Under the pieces are notes generated by a model, which was not told the origin of the DNA, did not search any database, and was given only the letters and a program-made list of their open reading frames with translations. Below are positions 6,397-8,490 of a DNA stretch of 8,490 bases, piece by piece. The position numbers and the translations under genes are program-made. This DNA is from an uncultured Prevotellaceae bacterium. GTDB taxonomy: Bacteria; Bacteroidota; Bacteroidia; Bacteroidales; Bacteroidaceae. The DNA lies in contig CATXZX010000051.1 in NCBI GenBank assembly GCA_958404085.1, forward strand, positions 1 through 8,490, written 5' to 3'. Position 1 is the first letter of the stretch. Every line of letters begins with the position of its first letter.

Positions 6397-7842
6397 TTAT
6401 TTGGAGGTTGCTTCGATTACAGTTTGGATTTGTTTTGCCAATGGATCATCAGGTGAGATGGCCAATACCTGATCGTTGTATTTTTTGGCATTTTCGTTAT
6501 CGTCTTTCTTCATGTAGTAGAAAGCAAGGTACTTCAAAGACTCTAAGGTGTTGGATTTATTATTTTTTCCTTCCAGTCTCTTGAGTGTTTCCTCATAATA
6601 ATTTTTTGCGCTCTCTACGGGGTTTTGTGGATCTATCAAAGAATTGATACGCGCACGCCACAAACATCCTAAGTGGCTGTCGGAGCGGGCTGCCACATCC
6701 GCAAAGATTGTGTCTCCTCCTGCGATGTATTCCATTTTCTGTTTAACACCGGTTTCTGTCGTATCCGTCACAGCATTTGCGGCCGAATAGTATGATTTAC
6801 CGTATTCGAGCAAGTCGGCCAGTGTACGCTTATTACCTATATGTTCGATATAGTTTTTGTAAGTTGCGATAGCTTTGTCGTAGTTGTCGGTCAGTTCATA
6901 GGTTCCTGCTAAGTCTTTGTATATTTCAGCTTTCTCCGGGTTGAGCGATACGGCCTTTTCCAGGTTGGTGATAGCCTCCGGATAGTTTTTGTTGCTCTTC
7001 TGCAAGCGACCTAAGTACATGTAGTCGCTGTAATTGTAGAGGGTATCGTTATACTGACCGAACAGGTTGTTTTTTGCAGCGTCGGCCTCTGAGAATTTCT
7101 TTTCTTCCACGAGGTTATAGAACTTCATACGGTTGAGACCGATATCTTTAGGGTCTTTCGGAAGTGTCTTTTCAATTATTTCGAGCGATTTGGCGTATTG
7201 TTTATCGAGGAACAGGAGAATTGCATATTCCTTTTGAGACTCTATAGCGGGAGACTGCGTTTTGGAGAAATAGGACTCGTATGTTTTAATGGCGTCCGTT
7301 ACCTTATTCATGTGGTAGTATACGGAAGCCAGTTCTTTGTCGGCTTCAACGCAGTCAGGCTTCACTTCTTTCAAGGCTTGCAATGTCTCAAGAGCCGTTT
7401 GGGCATTGACATATTTGTATACGCTGGCTTTTTTCAGATAGGCCTCCGTGTGGTTTTTATCGTGAAAGATAATTTCATCGTATTTTTCGCCTGCTTTTCC
7501 ATACTGTTTCTGCTCCAGATACAAATCGCCGAAGAACATAAGTCCGGGGACGTATTCGGGATTTTTTTGGTACAGTTTTTCTGCACAGGCCAGGGCTGTT
7601 TCGTATTGTTTTTTCGAAGCAAAATATTTGCCGAATGCAATCAAAGCCTCTTCGTCCTTTCCGTTTTTTTTCAGGAACTTGGTCAGTTCTTTTTCTGCGT
7701 TCGGAGACTTTGTATTTACGAGTTGGGAAATACTTTCGAGTTGCGCACTAACTTCGGGGGTAAAATCGCTTTGTGCAAAAAGGTTCGTGCCGTTTGTCAG
7801 CATGGCTGCCAGAGCGATTCCTAAAAACCATCTTTTTTTCAT
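6397..7842 (-). CDS. Secreted tetratricopeptide-repeat protein
   Basis: A 481-residue protein with an N-terminal signal peptide (MKKRWFLGIALAAML, cleavage likely near LFA-Q, about residue 23) and no later membrane segment or lipobox, so probably periplasmic. Most of the mature chain is helical TPR repeats. Clear units lie at about 64-97, 98-131, 271-303 (YLGRLQKSNKNYPEAITNLEKAVSLNPE-type pattern) and 304-337, with weaker ones at about 133-180, 201-232 and 430-466. TPRs bind other proteins, and no enzyme motif is visible. It lies downstream of a PstS-like gene with a 166 bp gap. From memory, this pair often follows exbB/exbD/tonB genes in Bacteroidales, which would suggest a role near the Ton energy system; that part is inference. 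The start ATG (7842) directly begins a classic signal peptide. The gene has its own promoter within a palindrome and ends at a strong hairpin. Confidence 0.92.
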   Translation of the reverse strand: MKKRWFLGIALAAMLTNGTNLFAQSDFTPEVSAQLESISQLVNTKSPNAEKELTKFLKKNGKDEEALIAFGKYFASKKQYETALACAEKLYQKNPEYVPGLMFFGDLYLEQKQYGKAGEKYDEIIFHDKNHTEAYLKKASVYKYVNAQTALETLQALKEVKPDCVEADKELASVYYHMNKVTDAIKTYESYFSKTQSPAIESQKEYAILLFLDKQYAKSLEIIEKTLPKDPKDIGLNRMKFYNLVEEKKFSEADAAKNNLFGQYNDTLYNYSDYMYLGRLQKSNKNYPEAITNLEKAVSLNPEKAEIYKDLAGTYELTDNYDKAIATYKNYIEHIGNKRTLADLLEYGKSYYSAANAVTDTTETGVKQKMEYIAGGDTIFADVAARSDSHLGCLWRARINSLIDPQNPVESAKNYYEETLKRLEGKNNKSNTLESLKYLAFYYMKKDDNENAKKYNDQVLAISPDDPLAKQIQTVIEATSK

Positions 7843-7893
7843 TCTTATCTATGTTTTATAATTATTCGTTCGATTTATGTTCGGGAAAAGCAT

Positions 7894-7937
7894 AATCCCA
7901 ACTATTCTCAATGCAAATATAAGAAATAGTTGGGATT
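7894..7937. repeat. 13-bp perfect inverted repeat flanking the -7 box of the TPR promoter
   Basis: AATCCCAACTATT (7894-7906) and its exact inverted copy (7925-7937) flank an 18-bp centre that contains the -7 box. Arm centres are 31 bp apart, about three helical turns, so two protein dimers or two DNA-binding domains could bind the same face. The right arm lies between -33 and -7 and the left arm at the transcription start, the classic position for a repressor operator. RNA read through from the upstream gene could fold it into a hairpin, but no U-run follows. Confidence 0.7.
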
Positions 7938-7945
7938 GCGCGAAA
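7914..7945 (-). promoter_or_regulatory. Bacteroidota-type promoter of the TPR gene
   Basis: Read on the minus strand, TATATTTG (7921 to 7914) matches TAnnTTTG. TTTC (7945 to 7942) sits at the -33 position with a 20 bp spacer. Transcription would start near 7908, giving a leader of about 65 nt. It allows the TPR gene to be expressed separately from the PstS-like gene upstream. Confidence 0.7.
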
Positions 7946-8008
7946 TGTAACACAAAAATGCTGCTTCCTAAAATGTTCTTTTCGTAAAAGAGGCTTTCCG
8001 GAATGTAT

Positions 8009-8490
8009 TTATTCGGTAATGGAGACCTCTTTATATTGCACCGGCATGTAGGGAAGGAGCTGGGATGACTTTGTGATAATCAGCTGTCCGGGAGTGTCGG
8101 ATACAAAATAGTAGAAACTAAGTTGGGTAGAACGCACGTTCGGGTCGCTTGAGAGCATGTATACGGCACGTGTAAGCGGATAGTGGCCTGTACCTATATA
8201 ATACTGCAGGGGAAGGTAACTGTTTCCTTTTTCGGCCACGGCTGAATTGCTGACGCGCATAACTTGTACGTCGTGGTTGAATGTCAGGTTTGTGGAATCG
8301 GCATCGTTGCCTATCCAGTCGACGCCTATTACGCCTATCGCATTGCGGCTGCGCGATACATAATCTATTACGTCTGCGTTGGTCTTCTGTGCCTTCAGGT
8401 GTTCACCTTCCAGCGGAAGGCCGCCGCAAATGGAATCCTTTATATAGCGTACCGTACTGGAAGTGGGGTTGTCGAATACAAGTTCCAGGT
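8009..8490 (-). CDS. PstS-like periplasmic substrate-binding protein, C-terminal part (5' end outside window)
   Basis: The minus-strand frame is open from the window edge to the stop at 8009-8011, giving 159 visible codons. An ATG at 8260 is internal and not the start, since the homologous pattern continues upstream of it. Visible features fit the second half of a PstS/PBP-like fold: NPTSSTVRYI (a Ser-rich anion-loop-like motif), then ADVIDYVSRSRNAIGVIGVDWIG, then YYIGTGHYPLTRAVYMLSSD, and a C-terminal FYYFVSDTPGQLIITKSSQLLPY. In PstS these correspond to the G-Y-x-G core strand, the YP-L-R hinge segment and the final helix with Gly-Gln. PstS binds phosphate for the PstCAB importer. The next gene here is a TPR protein, not pstC, so transport by PstCAB is not implied and phosphate specificity is unproven. 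It may sit in a Ton-system cluster, as often seen in Bacteroidales (from memory). Confidence 0.85.
   Translation of the reverse strand, partial: LELVFDNPTSSTVRYIKDSICGGLPLEGEHLKAQKTNADVIDYVSRSRNAIGVIGVDWIGNDADSTNLTFNHDVQVMRVSNSAVAEKGNSYLPLQYYIGTGHYPLTRAVYMLSSDPNVRSTQLSFYYFVSDTPGQLIITKSSQLLPYMPVQYKEVSITE

Noticed and set aside
7198..7824. Long plus-strand open frame antisense to the TPR gene
   Set aside because: It is the Phe/Leu/Val-rich shadow of a Lys/Glu-rich coding strand; the minus-strand protein has a signal peptide and clear TPR units.

Overview
The window looks like chromosomal DNA from an anaerobic gut-type Bacteroidales (Bacteroidota). The evidence is a Bacteroidota-style DnaK, an outer-membrane receptor with an N-terminal carboxypeptidase-regulatory-like domain and a C-terminal barrel, A-rich leaders without strong Shine-Dalgarno sites, and three promoters built on the Bacteroidota consensus (a -33 TTTG-like box, a 20 bp spacer and a -7 box reading TATATTTG each time). 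I cannot resolve family or genus.

Layout, left to right. Positions 3-125 hold the last 40 codons of an unrecognised gene, closed by an intrinsic terminator. A leader of about 300 bp follows, then monocistronic dnaK (433-2334) with its own terminator. Next is a gene-free, T/G-rich stretch of about 400 bp, a clear promoter, and a solitary outer-membrane beta-barrel receptor (2968-5277). Its start is best placed well inside the longest open frame, because the upstream part of that frame lies on the promoter. Positions 5278-6120 are a decay zone: about 260 bp with no recognisable gene, then a relic of an IS30-family insertion sequence that has lost its catalytic core to internal deletion and carries frameshifts and a stop.

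Just right of the relic, a consensus promoter (6174-6205) drives about 75-80 nt that contain only a three-codon start-to-stop frame before a strong terminator (6245-6289). This is a candidate small RNA or leader-type transcript. A 26-bp-stem hairpin (6315-6372) separates it from the convergent genes.

On the minus strand lie a secreted tetratricopeptide-repeat protein (6397-7842) and, upstream of it, the C-terminal part of a PstS-like periplasmic substrate-binding protein running off the window edge. From memory, this pair often sits at the end of an exbB-exbD-tonB cluster in Bacteroidales, but those genes are outside the window. The TPR gene has its own promoter, embedded in a 13-bp perfect inverted repeat that looks like an operator.

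I see no defence system, CRISPR array, tRNA or rRNA. The best candidates for something undescribed are the orphan promoter-terminator unit at 6174-6289 and the palindrome around the TPR promoter at 7894-7937.
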